From Eleusine coracana subsp. coracana (lineage: Eukaryota; Streptophyta; Magnoliopsida; Poales; Poaceae): DNA of 64,000 nucleotides. Below the pieces are notes generated by a model. That model made no database searches, was not told the origin of the DNA, and saw only the letters and a list, made by a program, of their open reading frames with translations. The stretch is taken from contig CM064420.1 of assembly GCA_032690845.1 (NCBI GenBank), positions 10,968,501-11,032,500 of the forward strand. Reading direction: 5' to 3'. Positions within the stretch are counted from its first letter, which is position 1, and every line of letters starts with the position of its first letter. This document shows positions 1-11,790 of the stretch, one piece after another. The position numbers and the translations under genes were made by a program.

Positions 1-1812
1 AGATTTCCTCTTCTTGTCCTTTTTGGAGGACTCAGGCTTGTTCGACCACTTCTCCTTACCCTTTCCCCAGATGTCATCAAGCGCCGACTCACCAGACGAA
101 TACTTATCAGCAATCTCAAAGCACTCCTGAGCAGTAAGTTTGAGGTCATGGTTTCTCAGACCGATTTCCTGGGCCAGGTCATCACTACGTATTCCACACA
201 GGAAGGCAGTAATAATCTGTTGATTGGGGACGTTGGGGATCTCGGTCTTCTTAGCGCAGAACTGCTTGATGTAGTCACGAAGAGGCTCGTCAGCTTTCTG
301 CTTGATCCAAGTGAGGTCGAAGTGGTTGCTCGGTCGGTTGTAGGTAGCTTGGAAACTTTCTATGAGCTTCCTGTTCAGGTCTCCCCAAGATGTGATCGAC
401 TCCTCTGGAAGAGATGTTAGCCATATCCAAACGGCAGGATCCAAACAGACCGGAAGGTAATTAGCCATTACATAAGAATCACCTCCAGCCGACCGAATCG
501 CCGTGCTGTAGAGTTGTAGCCACTCTCGGGGATTGGTCTGACCATCGTATTTTTCGATGGGAACTGGTTTGAATCCTTTTGGCCATCGAGCTATGCGAAG
601 CCTAGGGATGTAAGCTTTGATGCCATCGATCTCGTCATCGGTCGGTGTTGGCGACCGCCTGTGCCGGTCTGGGGACGTAGTTGGGTAACGGCTGTGTTGT
701 GGGACAACATCTTCATTATGACGACGATGTCAATTGTCATCGTTATTGTTATCGCGCCGATCCCGATCGTCACGTCAACGTCGATCGTCACGGTCGTCTC
801 TTGGAGGAGGATTCTGACGATTGTCTCGCTGGTTATCCCGTCGGTCGTCCCGGCGGTTTTCTCTTGGAGGAGGATCTTGGCGGTCCTCTCACCGGTCGTC
901 CCGTCGATCATCCCTTCGGGCATCCATCCTCCGTTCATGACGTTCTTCCTCATAGCATCGGTTATCCCGAGCGTGTTCCTCATAATGAGAGTTGATAGTA
1001 TCTCGTCCATCATAGATACTGAGAGAATTTCTCAAATCTTCACGCCTATGCTGGCCTTGAGGAGAGACATGGCTGGAACTTGTGACCGATTGAGATTTTG
1101 CAGCGTCTTGAGCTGCTACAGCTTTAAGCATGGCCACCGCCTTCTGCATTGCAGGGGTCTGATAATGTGCTTCAACCATTAGAGTGTCGAGTAGCGTCTT
1201 GGCCCCGGTGATGTTGTTTTGTGGGGTGTGGTAAACCTTAACACCATCCACTTCAAGATCAGGGCCGAGATACAGTTGGCGCGCGTTGCACGATCTGCGC
1301 GACCCTCTTGGTCGACGGCGGTGACCAACCGGTAATTCATCAGCTAGTGGGTTATCCCCCTGTCGACCTCCTTCGACCGGTTGCCTTGGGTGACCATCGG
1401 CGGGATTTCCTTCTTCTTTGGCATCTGGATCCTCATCCTGGTTTCCATCAGCAGGATCTACTATATCCACCATGTTAATAGTATGAGGATATGAGTAGGT
1501 CGATTCGATTGTGTCCTCATCAAAAGACCGATCTGACATCGAGTTGTATCCGAAGGAAGAGTCTTCCTGCTTGGATCCGAGTGGGATCAATGCAGGTATA
1601 ATGTCAGACGGACTCCATGATCGCGCCATGGGGCTGGCTGCGGCCGAGTCGGATCTGTGGTTTTCCAGACCTAGGGCTCTGTTGTCGCCAACCGTGAAGT
1701 CGAGCGATCCAAAGGAGATCTTAAAGTCCGGTGAGTACTGGATGGTGGGAATTTTGGCCATCGTAGTCGACGGAGAATCTCGGCGAGCCTTGTCCCCTAT
1801 CTGGCGCGCCAA
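1..1812 (-). pseudogene. gypsy gag polyprotein (decayed)
   Basis: Gag encodes the retrotransposon capsid, which packages element RNA in cytoplasmic particles. An open stretch of 307 codons runs from 1812 to 889 and gives an acidic, Asp/Asn-rich N-terminal region. It is followed by an Arg/Asp-rich low-complexity segment (about 960-700) where frames shift and stop. The capsid domain continues in another frame to position 1, with the family pattern of a W-x-L motif (tyrosine- and tryptophan-rich, about 490-540), a 'tSWgdL' helix (about 395-370) and a 'PNVPNQQIITAFLCG' helix (about 235-190). The zinc knuckle and pol lie off the edge. The Arg/Asp segment may slip easily, so the number of real lesions is uncertain. 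Confidence 0.75.
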
Positions 1813-1825
1813 CTATCGAAGCTTG

Positions 1826-2199
1826 AGATCGGCAATAAATATATAGGGCTACGTCGAGACTAAGAACTACGATGGTTACACAAGACGCCGAGTTATACAG
1901 GTTTGGGTCCTCTCAATGAGAGTAAAAACCCTACGTCCTGTGTTCTGTGGATTGTATTGCCTTGTGTGTCTGTTGTGTCACTTGTCCCTCGATGGGGGGT
2001 ATTCTGCCGCCTTATACATCCGATCAGCAGGGGGGCACATGAAGAGTCCTAGTCATAACTCTTAAGGATTTACATAGAAAGTCTATCTCTAAATGCCTTA
2101 TGCTCCAAGCCGAGTCGGTCGGCTTCCTTGTTGATGAAGTACCCGGTCGGCTACCGACTTTGTCTTGTATGAGGATACCCGTAAAGCAAGTATCCCACA
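1826..2199 (-). repeat. 5' LTR of Tat-like gypsy element
   Basis: A block of about 374 bp directly upstream (in element sense) of gag. On the minus strand it opens TGTGGGATAC at 2199 and ends with CA near 1826. It shares with the LTR at 36000-36410 the phrase CCCTACGTCCTG (1931-1942 here, 36109-36120 there) and the AGGTTYGGG phrase just before it. The inner border is uncertain by about 10 bp because the CA is followed by a short spacer before the GC-rich palindrome. Confidence 0.6.
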
Positions 2200-3560
2200 T
2201 GCCTCATGAGATGTCACAAGGTCCTTGAGCTCACTCGCAAGGTCAACAACACGGTCCTTAGCCAACATACACTCTTTTCTTACCACATCCAACATTTTGG
2301 ATTTCTTGACGGCGATGTCACGGGCTTGCTCAAGCATACTCCACAACTCAGCATACGTGTGCTCCTCATCATCGCTATCATCACTGCTCTCATACTCACT
2401 CTCTCCAAGTTAGCTCGTGGCCATGAGGCACGTGGGAGGTGGAGGAAGAGCTCATGGAGGTGTGGTCTTGATCATGGCTAGACCGGCCACTTCTTCATCA
2501 CTTGAGGAAGAGGACTCATCACTTGAGTTATCACTTGTCCACTCTCCAACAAGGGCCTTACGAGAGAACTTCTTCTTGTAGTCTTGAGCTTTGCCTTTGC
2601 CTTTGCCTTTGCTCTTGTCCTTGTTGAAGTACATCTTCTTCTTTTGCTTGGCCTTGGGGTCTTCTTCTTCTTCTTCACTTGAATCTTGTGACTTCAATGC
2701 TTCTTTCTTGGGCTTTGGGCACTCCCGGACAAAGTGATTCTTTGAGCTATAATTGAAGCACTTGCCCCTTGACTTGGAAGCAAACTTTTTCTTGAAGTTC
2801 TTCATCTTCTTCATGAGAAGAGCCAAGTCCTCAGTCAAGTCACCTTCATCATCATCTTCTTCATCATCATCCTCAACGATCACCTTCTTGTTGTTTTTCT
2901 TGCTCTTGCTAGATTCTTGTCAGCCGGTAGAGCAGGGTTGGATGGTTGAGGATCATCCATCCCCAAATGGTAGCTCTCGAAGGCAGTGATCTTGCCAAGT
3001 ACATCCTTCATGGTCTTGGTCTTGAGGTCACCTTGCAAGATGAAGGTGATGATGGACTCATACTTGGGGTCCTTGAATAGCCTCAAGAATCTTCTTATCA
3101 CCCGAACAAGCTTCATCTTGAAGTCATCCCCAAGAGCTTTGATCTCCTCCACTAGTACATAAAAACGAGACTAAACAGTGTTAGCTCTGTCATGTGGCAA
3201 TCTAGTGAAGTTATCATACTTGTTCTTCAGCACATAGTATCTTTCCTCTTTGACATCGCTGGTGCCCTCATGGAGCCCCTGAATCTCAGTCCAGATACCA
3301 TGTGCTGTGGATCTAGCATCCAACTGAGTGAAAATATCCTTAGAGATACAAGCAAACAGAGCATTCTTGGTCTTAGCATTGCACTTAATAAAATGAGGCT
3401 CAAGTAGGTTCACATCCGCATCGGACTCATGAGTGACCGACCATATCTCTGGATCAAGGGACTGAAGGTATGCTTGCATGCGAGTCTTCCAATAAGCATA
3501 GTCCTCCCCATTAAATATGGGAACATTTCCCGTCTGTTCCGGCGTCCTTACTTAAGGCGG
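2200..3560 (-). pseudogene. Ty1/copia gag-pol, gag part (truncated)
   Basis: This is the N-terminal part of a copia polyprotein. It starts near 3530 with an 'EDYAYWKTRMQAYL'-type segment, then a UBN2-type gag region (3479-3171, LDARSTAHGIWTEIQGLH), then a Lys-rich linker. The zinc knuckle lies at about 2766-2725. The knuckle reads C-F-N-Y in place of C-x2-C, so the second metal-binding cysteine is lost. An acidic Ser/Glu/Asp tract and a coiled-coil-like segment (2346-2200) follow. The frame is broken near 3180 and again near 2880 and 2450. At 2199 it is cut by the LTR of the gypsy element, so protease, integrase, RT and RNase H are not in the window. Confidence 0.8.
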
Positions 3561-3583
3561 TGAAGCCTCAAAGATGAGCACTT

Positions 3584-3596
3584 GGCTCTGATACCA
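3584..3596 (-). other. Primer-binding site, copia element
   Basis: The minus strand reads TGGTATCAGAGCC, complementary to the 3' end of initiator tRNA-Met. It lies two bases inside the LTR border at 3599 and fixes the element's orientation. Confidence 0.9.
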
Positions 3597-3598
3597 CA

Positions 3599-5024
3599 TG
3601 TAAGGACCGAAGGCGTACCGAGAGGTTGGGGGGGGGGAGGTATCGATAAGCCGCTCACGAATCCAATTACTTCAATTTCCACTACTTGAGTCTAACAAGA
3701 GAAGAAACCTAAACAATTCTAGTAGGCCAAGACCCTACACATGCTAGTGTTCATGATAAGAGAAAGTGCGGAAGTCAAACACACTAGCCTATGCAAGCCA
3801 CAATTCATCCTAATCACTAGAGCACACAATTGCAGAATAGTAAAGAGAGAGTTAAGGAATGCTCATGATTTTTTCTCGATGTCTCGGAAGGATGGCGCCT
3901 TCCCCTAATCCTTGTTGGACCACTCCTGCCGGAGTCCCAGTCCCTCCCGCCACCAAGTGGAGTTCTCGCCCACGAGCCCACAATCACTCCTCGAGTGAAG
4001 ACACGGTGTGCATCACCGCTGCACAAAGCACAAGCTCGCCTCCCTCGAGAACTTGCTGGACTCCCCGAACCGACACGAGCGCTCACTAGCGATGCCCCTT
4101 TCAACGGCGGGCTTAAATCGTGTACAAATGTGTGATGACCTTCACAACCAATCATGATAGGCTCGATCACTGACACCTAACTGGTCTAGGTCTCACCATA
4201 GACCAAGAGTAACAATCTAGATCACACCCTCAAGGACACCCTAGCCTTAGATGTGCAAGATGTTCAAGTTACTCTCCTCTAGCACTCTAAAGATATCGAA
4301 TATCTCCTCCTAGTGCTCTCCTCTTTTTCTCTTGAACCTTACCAAATGCTCTCAGGTATTCCACTGGCCAAGACAGGTCACAAAGACCCCAGCAATGAAG
4401 TTATATAGGCTCCCAATCTCAAACTAGCTGTTGCTCTACGAAATCAGCTTTCTGGGCCTACTGACCGGACAGTCCAATCACTTCCTGACCGGATAGTCTG
4501 ATCACTACAGCACAGTGCACCAACGGCTCTGATCCCTATTGATTCTCCTGCTGACTAGACCGTACGGTCACCTGACCGGACCGTCCGATCCATTTCTCTC
4601 TCCAGTCCAGAAACATTTCATGCTGAAGCTTCCTCTCTGCCCTGTGCAATCCCTACTAACTGGACCGTTTGGTCAGCAGACCGGATCATCCAGTCTATAC
4701 AGGCTCTGCCATAGACAGACTCCTCGCTCCTCGCTATAAGTCCTAGACAACTCCTCATAGTGACCGTACAGTCCGGTCTCCACTGACCCCTCTGTCAGGT
4801 CTCTATGTCTAGAAGCTGAAACTTGTCGTCCTCACTTGACTTCATTTCTCGGCTTCTCCGAACAGCTCCTTGGTTCCTCCACTATCACCTAGTGCCTGTG
4901 ATTTCACCAAGCAACCTTGCACATCACCGACTAGACATGACCTAAGATAATGATCTAGACCCCCTTGATAGTCTGGTTGTTCTATGGACTCAAAGCCCTA
5001 ACAACTAGGCAAGTGTACCCAACA
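3599..5024 (-). repeat. 5' LTR of copia element
   Basis: A 1426-bp LTR, beginning TGTTGGGTACACTTG and ending CCTTACA in element sense, placed exactly beside the primer-binding site. It contains many imperfect copies of a GACCGGACNGTCC motif between 4450 and 4790, and a run of ten G near 3630. Its length and long LTR suit the SIRE/Maximus group, but that is inference. No reading frame inside it looks real. Confidence 0.8.
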
Positions 5025-5329
5025 CTTGCACCATAGCTTGTTCTCCGCTTTGATCCATCTTCATCAACCCTTGGACTCCATCAAGTTCACAAGCCTCCAT
5101 GCTTATGTTCATCGTCATCAATCGCCAAGGCAACCATCATCCATTGGATTTATAATAGAGTTTAGAGATGATTCCTACATAGACAACACTCATGTAGATA
5201 TTAGCCCACAATTTCATAGTTGTCATCTATCACCAAAACATTCATACCTTGGGGATCAAATCATCAATGGTCATGAAGCTTACACAAAGTAATTACCATG
5301 TTTCCACACATTGCATATTGGATTATAAG
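5025..5329. other. Spacer without recognised gene
   Basis: About 300 bp between the copia LTR and the next LTR-like block. It holds an open frame of 88 codons (5026-5292) with no recognisable domain and biased, CAT-rich composition. I see nothing else in it. Confidence 0.5.
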
Positions 5330-6655
5330 ACAAAGTCCTGATAGGGGTAAGCATAAGGATAAACATGATAGTGGACACACAAATAGCATACTCAAGTTAG
5401 GTAAATATTAGTTTAGTGGAGAAGAACAAAGAAAGAGCTAAGTTCCTATGTTTCTTTGATATAATTACATAGTCTACATTATATACTATTATAAAAATAC
5501 AATGACAATGCAAGACAATCAGATCATCACAACCTGGGCATCTGGTTTTCCCCTGCATCCATAGTAGGATTCCGGTCAAGAGCCTATTACATAGCCGAAC
5601 GTGGGGGATTTCAAAGGACAAAGAGGGTTGTCACCACCTACTGCCTACCTAGCAATCTGTGGGCTACATGACAAATAATGCATTCTATTGATCTAAGCAC
5701 CACACTTACATCTCTAGAATAATACTCCTAATCCCTTAAGTGATGGATCAAAAAAGGAGTAACACTAAGCACATGGAAATGATCTAAGTCACACATTAGT
5801 CATACATCATAATAACGACATACATAAAGACTATAGTAAAGGCTTATGCCTAACATGGTAACATAGTATAACTACATTACTAGCATGCAAGCATAATAAC
5901 CACAAACATGAATGGATCATATAATCAAACTAGAAACACATGACCTAAGCATAACTATATGGAAAGACTAGATATACTAAATAAAATAAACTCTTACAAA
6001 AGGAGAAAGATACAAGAGCCATACCACAACTCTAAGGAAGACTTGGGAACTGAAGAAGACTCTATTCTAAGCCTAACTCCACTAAAACTAAAAGGAATCC
6101 CAAAATGAATAAGAGAGTAATGCTTCTTGGTGTGTGCTTTGTGGTGAGGCCTCTCCCTTCTATTTATACTGCCCAAAGTCGGTTCCTGGGGTTGGTAACT
6201 GCCGCCAAACATGCACAACCGTCATTGGGGAGTCACAAGCACGTGGAGGCCATGCACCAGGGGGCCACTCCACATTCGGCCCAACACCCCTGTTGGACCA
6301 AACAGGGGGATTTCCCTCGGGTGCCGCCGCCTTTGGTGCCCTATCAGGTGGGTCCTATTGCCCAGTGACACTGTAAGGTCGGTTGTGAAGGCGATTTGCT
6401 CCTATAGGTAGGCCAGTCAATCCGTGGGAGTTCCAGTTTGCGAGCTCTGATTGGTGAAATTAGTGTTTCTTCACCACATAGGTGTGTGTCCTCCTCCATT
6501 TCGTTATTTCTCCTGCATGTCAATGATTCTCCAAGCAATAGTGGATATTTATTAATTCTAACTAACTTGCATGGTGGGAATATGCAATCCTTCTTTATTT
6601 TGAGTAATGTTGATAGCCGAAAATGGTATTTAACGACCGTCAATAGTGACCGATA
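5330..6655. repeat. Degraded LTR-like block
   Basis: This block shares scattered phrases with the better-preserved block at 11791-13342: GAACGTGG-GGATT followed by GTCACCACCTAC near 5598-5642 (compare 12030-12071), and a terminal phrase GACCGTCAA near 6634-6644 (compare 13332-13340). The order is the same in both. It is therefore probably a diverged copy of the same LTR family. The short frames in it (5397-5621, 5994-6218, 6105-6411) look like chance frames. Borders are approximate. Confidence 0.4.
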
Positions 6656-7052
6656 TTAAAGTTTTTGCATTCCAATGTAATTTAACATAAATAATATGAA
6701 ACTTAAATTAAAAATAAAAGGGATTTAAGGATATGAGGTAAATATGGTACCTAAATTACGTAACTAATAAATGAGGTATAATTAAATAGATTAAAAATAT
6801 GTTTCTTTTGTAATACCAAGTTTAAAATAAATATGATGTCAAAGAGATATTACAATATGCAATATTATGTGGTAAAATGCATATTATAATTGAAAATAAA
6901 AGGAATATTTAGTAAAATATTACACTTGATAAATCAAAGAAATTTTTGAAATGGCACATCGTGACACTATATTGATTAGTACAATAAATGAGCTGTAGAG
7001 AATAACTAAGACACTTGATGCTTGATAAATAGATGCTATCTCAATAGTGATC
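6656..7052. other. AT-rich spacer
   Basis: About 400 bp of very AT-rich sequence with no reading frame of note and no recognised element. It ends at the probable left terminus of the CACTA transposon. Confidence 0.5.
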
Positions 7053-7140
7053 CATTACAAAAAAATATGATCTCTCATCATAAGATTTACATCAAAATGG
7101 TTTGTAATAATAACCTTCCTCATTACAAATAATGACACCT

Positions 7141-9882
7141 TCATGAACTATTATCGTTTAACCATTTTCCATCACCATTGTTGTCGGTGCGCATGTATGG
7201 AGGGAAGGGTAAATAGCTGAGTTGTGTTCCATGGAGCTTTGTTATATATGCGAATAATGACACCTCATCAAACTGGTTGTATTCTTCAACATCTATGACA
7301 TTTTCAATACCAATGATTGTTTGTTTTCCAGACAAGACAATGTGCTTCTTCTCATGTTTGAGCTCGAGTACATAAAACACTTGCACAACACGTTGCAGGA
7401 GTGTCCAAGGGCCATCTTTGTGACCTGCTCTATTGAGGGACATGAGTATTCGTCCACCTCTACACCTTGTGGGTGCTTGACCCATTGACACTTAAAAATG
7501 GGTATCTGTAAAGTTGTTCCATAGGTGAGTTCCCAAATTTCTTCAATATACCCATAATAGGTGTTCTCCTTCCCTTGGTTGTCTTCTGCTTTTACACTTA
7601 TAGCACTATTTTGGTTCTGCCTCTTGTTGTCCTTTGCCTTCATAAAAAATGTGAACACATTTATGTCATATGCTTGCCATGTTGTAACCAATGGTTGGGG
7701 ACCATCAACCAATAGATATAACATCTGCTCATTTTTTGTTTCACCAATTGGAATCTTTTGCTCCTTCAACCATTTTGTGAAATTCATGATCCAATCCTCC
7801 GAGCATTGTTCATTTTGTTCATGAAGTTGTTGCAAGTGTTCCTTGATGTACGGTGCCATAATCGGTAGCTGGAGGAGGCTGAAATGTGCATCATTCACCA
7901 TTTTGTAACTCTCATCGTTGAATATTTTCTTTCCTTTAGTTCCTTTTCCAAAAAGCCTCCCCTCGTGTTGTGACACCGGTAAACCTATCAGTTTCCCATC
8001 TTCATTGTAATCATTGTGGAACTCAAGAACCTCCTCTGCTGTGTAGGCCTCTATCATGGAACCCTCAGGGTGAGCATGATTGCGTACATATCCCTTCATA
8101 ACATACATGAACCACTCAAATGGAAACATGTGATGCAAGTAAACATGACCAAGAACAGATATCTAATCAGCTAAGTGAATCATATAGTGCTCCATTATAT
8201 CAAAGAAAGAGAGTGTCAAGCACATCTCCATTTGGCACATTGTCTCCACCATCTCTTTACGCATCGTGGTCAACTTAACGTGGAATCATATAGTGCTCCA
8301 TTATATCAAAGAAGCACATCTCCATTTGGCACATTGTCTCCACCATCTCTTTACGTATCTAACTTGAGTTACCAAGTTAGATCTAAGAACGCGGGACTAT
8401 CACTGACAGTAACAAAAATGATGGCATAGGTGAAACTCTCTTGTTTGTATGCATCCCAAACACGCACCCCTTGTTCCCATAGTTTCTGCATGTCTTCCAT
8501 CAAAGGTTCTAGAAACACATCTATATCAACGCTAATTTGTTTCAAGCCAGAAATAAGCATAGTCAGCAAAAGTTACTTTCTCTTGTGGCACAACCATGAA
8601 GGAATATTATATATGCTCATAATCACTGACCAAATACTGTGTGGGTTTGTCATCTCACCAAAAGGATTCATTCCATCTGTACTTAAGGTTATCCTTAGGT
8701 TCCTTGGTTCCCCTGCAAACTTGACATGGTTAATATAAAAGGTTTTCCATTGTCAGGCATCTGCAAGGTGCCGAAGCATGCCATCCTTCTTACGCCCATC
8801 CTTTGCGGCATGCCACCTCATGAGCTTAGCGTCTTTAGAAATTGGCAAAAAGATGCTTTAAGCGATCAATTATGGGAAGGTACCACATCACCAGGGCTGG
8901 AACCTTCCTTTCATCAATCTGTTCTTCCTCTTTGGTACCTTGACCGTCGCTAACAGTAGTGCTTTTCTTGCTCTATTTCCTTTTTTTATTCTTGTTGTTC
9001 TTATCCACGTATGCACCATTGTCATTTCCATCATTCTTTCTCTACCGATGGGCGTTCCACGTTGGACACCTAGTTTTGTTTTCGTGCTCTTTACGGTACA
9101 ATATACAACGGTTCGGACAAGCGTGTATTTTCTATACACCCAACGCCAATGGTGACAGTAGCTTCTTTGCATAGTAGGTGTTGGTAGGTAAAGAGTTTGG
9201 TTTCGGTAATATTTTGGCAAAGAGCTGTAACAACTGGTTAAAGATAGTTTGACCACCCATTCTTAACCGTCAACGTCAGAAGGTCAAGCACTCTCTGCAA
9301 TACTGTGTAGTCTTTTTGACACCCTTTGGATTCATCATACAGAATCCCCTTTAGTGCCTTCTCTAAAATATCCTAATTATCCAAGCGTCACTTTTTGTTA
9401 TGTACCAATTCTTCACGTACAACATGGACCAAGAGGTCCTCCACATCAAGGCCATCACCACTCTGACTTTCACGTACCACATTGGGATGATCATTGTGTC
9501 CTCCTACCCTCTGATGATTGGTGCCCCCTTCTGCCCTTGCCCGCTTGTTGTTATCTGCTGCCCTCACCAGCTCAGTGTCCACTCCTCCTCCTATCTCCTG
9601 CTCGATGTTGCCTTGTGCATTTGCTTGTGTTTCACCATGTTGGGTCCAAATAATGTAGTTTGGAATGAATTTATTTTCTAACAGATGCTCATGAATGGTC
9701 TTAGGGTTGTCAAACATATATTTGTTCTTGCATCTACTACAAGGACAATATATATACTTTGTATGCTGACTAAAGGCATGCTTCTTGGCCACTTCAACAA
9801 ATGTAGTAACTTTTTGAAAATAGATAACTGCATTTCCTCCTGCACCATTATACATCCAAGAACAATCTTCCATATTCAACAC
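7141..9882 (-). pseudogene. CACTA transposase TNP2-like (pseudogene)
   Basis: This gene would encode the nuclear transposase that binds CACTA termini and excises the element. Domain order in gene sense: a transposase-associated domain (PF13963-like) at 9882-9600 with 'YCPCSRCKN' and 'HLLENKFI'; the TNP2 core over 9240-8370, recognisable by 'LPTNTYYAKKLL', 'KIHACPNRCILYR' and 'PLMEDMQKLWEQGV'; a DUF4218-like part with 'SFFDIMEHYMIHL' at about 8220-8170, then 8138-7600; and a DUF4216-like C-terminus with 'HIVLSGKQTIIG' (7355-7310). The frame changes at least five times, and a 106-bp direct duplication (8177-8360) disrupts the DUF4218 part. It is inactive as it stands. Confidence 0.85.
8177..8360. 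repeat. 106-bp direct duplication in transposase gene
   Basis: The phrase GAATCATATAGTGCTCCATT begins at 8178 and again at 8284. Both copies continue into a shared stretch ending CTCCACCATCTCTTTACG. The first copy has an extra 15-20 bp (AGAGAGTGTCAAG). The duplication lies inside the DUF4218-like coding part. Confidence 0.85.
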
Positions 9883-10439
9883 TATAGAAAAAGAAATAAT
9901 AGGATAAATGATTATTATGCAGATTAAAAATATAAAAATTAAATAATAGTTTAACTATTTCGCTCAATACAAAACTACATGAAATGGTGCAACATTAATT
10001 ACAATATTAAAATTAATTTCATTCTAGATATAAAACTACATATGAAAGTTTATATAAAACTAGATCTTTCTACTTCTTTCCCCTCCTACATGGTGTAGAT
10101 CCAAAACTAGATATATCAAATTTTACTAGATAAATTCTTAAATAAATCTATAACAAGTATGGAGGTAAGCAAAATAAGATGAGATCTATTTTAGAACAAC
10201 TACATATAATTTTATTATGATAGTTTAAGCTAAAGATGATTGAAGCCCTATAAATTGTTCATACAAAGAAAAGGCAATGAAAACAACATTTAAACGTAAA
10301 AAAATACAAGGGATGACATGGATTTACCTTCAAGAACAAATTCCTTGAAAAAATGAAACAAAACCTCCCCCTCCCCCCCCCCCCCTAGTTGTTTTTATTT
10401 CGCCACTGTCGTACAGACACACTGTGCAAAACTGGTTTG

Positions 10440-10869
10440 AACTCCAACACTGGGAAGGGAACGAAGATTTATAGGCGGAACATTAATATCGGACAGGATG
10501 ACATCAACACTTGTAAGGATATTGTAGTGGAATACATCAATATCGAATGGCATGACATCATCATTGATCGATATTGCTGTTGCAGACATCAAAATTGGTT
10601 ATCATGATGTCATCCATTGTCTCATATTGTAGTGATAGATATCAATATCGGACATTAGTGATGTCATGAGGCGTTCAATAATAGAGTGTAGCACACACAA
10701 CAATATCGAAGCTCTAGCTGATATCATAGTTGTCTGATATTGTTACGTGCACTACTATAGCGTCTCGAGCTGCAAACATCAGCAATTGCGTAATGCAATA
10801 GCATCTGTTTATGTGTCTCCTATTATAGTGAAAAATGAAGGGCTATTAAAGGCTCTATTTGTAGTAGTG
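10440..10869. repeat. CACTA subterminal motif array (copy 1)
   Basis: Within about 430 bp of the right terminus two short words recur in both orientations: CGATATTG/CAATATCG and TGACATCAT/TGATGTCA. CACTA elements carry such subterminal repeats as binding sites for their accessory transposition protein, so these words are the natural candidates here. The same region is present in copies 3 and 4 of the array and, in part, in copy 2. Confidence 0.65.
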
Positions 10870-11068
10870 TTGGATGTTCAACACCAGATTTTACTATCAT
10901 GTCAGCTCTACTCGGCTGATGGTTCCGATACTCGACTGCTCGATGACTTGATGACTCGGCAAGTTGACTAATCACTCGGCAAGCAGTTCGCTTGGGGGCT
11001 CGTTTTTGAATCGTCAACTATTTAAGAGCTAAGTTGTTCTTTTATACCTTATTATTTATATATCGATT

Positions 11069-11430
11069 TTAGGTGCTTTTATGTATTTGCATGCATCTCA
11101 CCCGCTTGTTGTCCACTTCTACTCCTATCTCCAGCTCAACGTTGCCTTGTGAATTTGCTTGTGTTTCACCATGTTGGGTCCAAATAATGTAGTTATCAAT
11201 GAATTTATTTTCCAACAAATGCTCATGAATGCTTTCAGGGTTGTCAAACATATATTTGTTCTTGCATCTACTACAAGGACAATATATATATACTTTGTGT
11301 GCTAACTTAAGGCGTGCTTTTCTTGGCCACTTCAACAAATGCAGTAACTATTTTATAATAAATAACTACATTTCCTCTGGCACCATTGTACTCCAAGAAC
11401 AATCTTCCATCTTCAATACTATAGAAAAAG
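11069..11430 (-). pseudogene. Transposase-associated domain, array copy 2
   Basis: Second copy of the PF13963-like exon. 'YCPCSRCKNKYMFDNPES' and 'HLLENKFI' are preserved. A frameshift in the segment equivalent to 'AKKHAFSQ' (near 11325) separates the upstream 'EDCSW' part. With no TNP2 core downstream this copy could never have given a full transposase. Confidence 0.8.
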
Positions 11431-11790
11431 AAATAATAGGATAATGATTATTAAGCAGAATAATATATAAAAATTAAATAATAATTTAACTATTTCACTC
11501 AATACAAAACTATATGAAATGGTGCAACATTAATTACAATGTTAAAATTAAATTCATTCTAGATATAAAACTACATATGAAAGTTTATATAAAACTAGAT
11601 CTTTCTATTTCTCTTTCCTCCTACATGGTGTAGATCCAAAACTAGAAATATCAAATTTTACTAGATAGATTCTTAAATAAATCTATAACAAGTATGGAGG
11701 TAAGCAAAATAAGATGAGATCTATTTTAGAACAACTAAATATAATTTTATTGTGATAGTTTAAGCTAAAGATGATTGAAGCCCTAGAAAT

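Larger units (their letters stand above)
1..2199 (-). mobile_element. Ty3/gypsy (Tat-like) retrotransposon, 5' part
   Basis: This is the 5' end of a minus-strand LTR retrotransposon that runs off the left edge of the window. From right to left it has an LTR (2199-1826), a short leader holding a GC-rich palindrome (1802-1811) where the primer-binding site would lie, and a gag gene. The right border, a TG/CA-type LTR end at 2199, abuts the gag gene of a copia element in mid-codon, so this element inserted into the older copia copy. The left end is outside the window, so no target-site duplication can be checked. Assignment to Tat rests on gag style and on LTR resemblance to the blocks at 16443-16827 and 36000-36410. 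Confidence 0.75.
7053..10869 (-). mobile_element. CACTA (En/Spm) DNA transposon, decayed
   Basis: A minus-strand transposon. The right end reads CACTACTACAAATAGAGCC on the minus strand (10869 inward), the canonical CACTA terminus. The left end reads CATTACAAAAAAATATG on the plus strand from 7053, a mutated CACTACAAAA-type terminus. Between them lie the transposase gene (7141-9882), an AT-rich segment, and a subterminal region dense in short motifs (10440-10860). A 3-bp target duplication is not evident (ATC at left, TTG at right), so either the left end is misplaced or the flank has changed. Confidence 0.7.

Noticed and set aside
591..1182. Overlapping plus- and minus-strand frames of 100-170 codons
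   Set aside because: They are shadows of the Arg/Asp-rich repeat part of gypsy gag.
6105..6411. Overlapping 66-87 codon plus-strand frames as a small gene
   Set aside because: Three overlapping frames with no domain inside an LTR-like block. Composition explains them.
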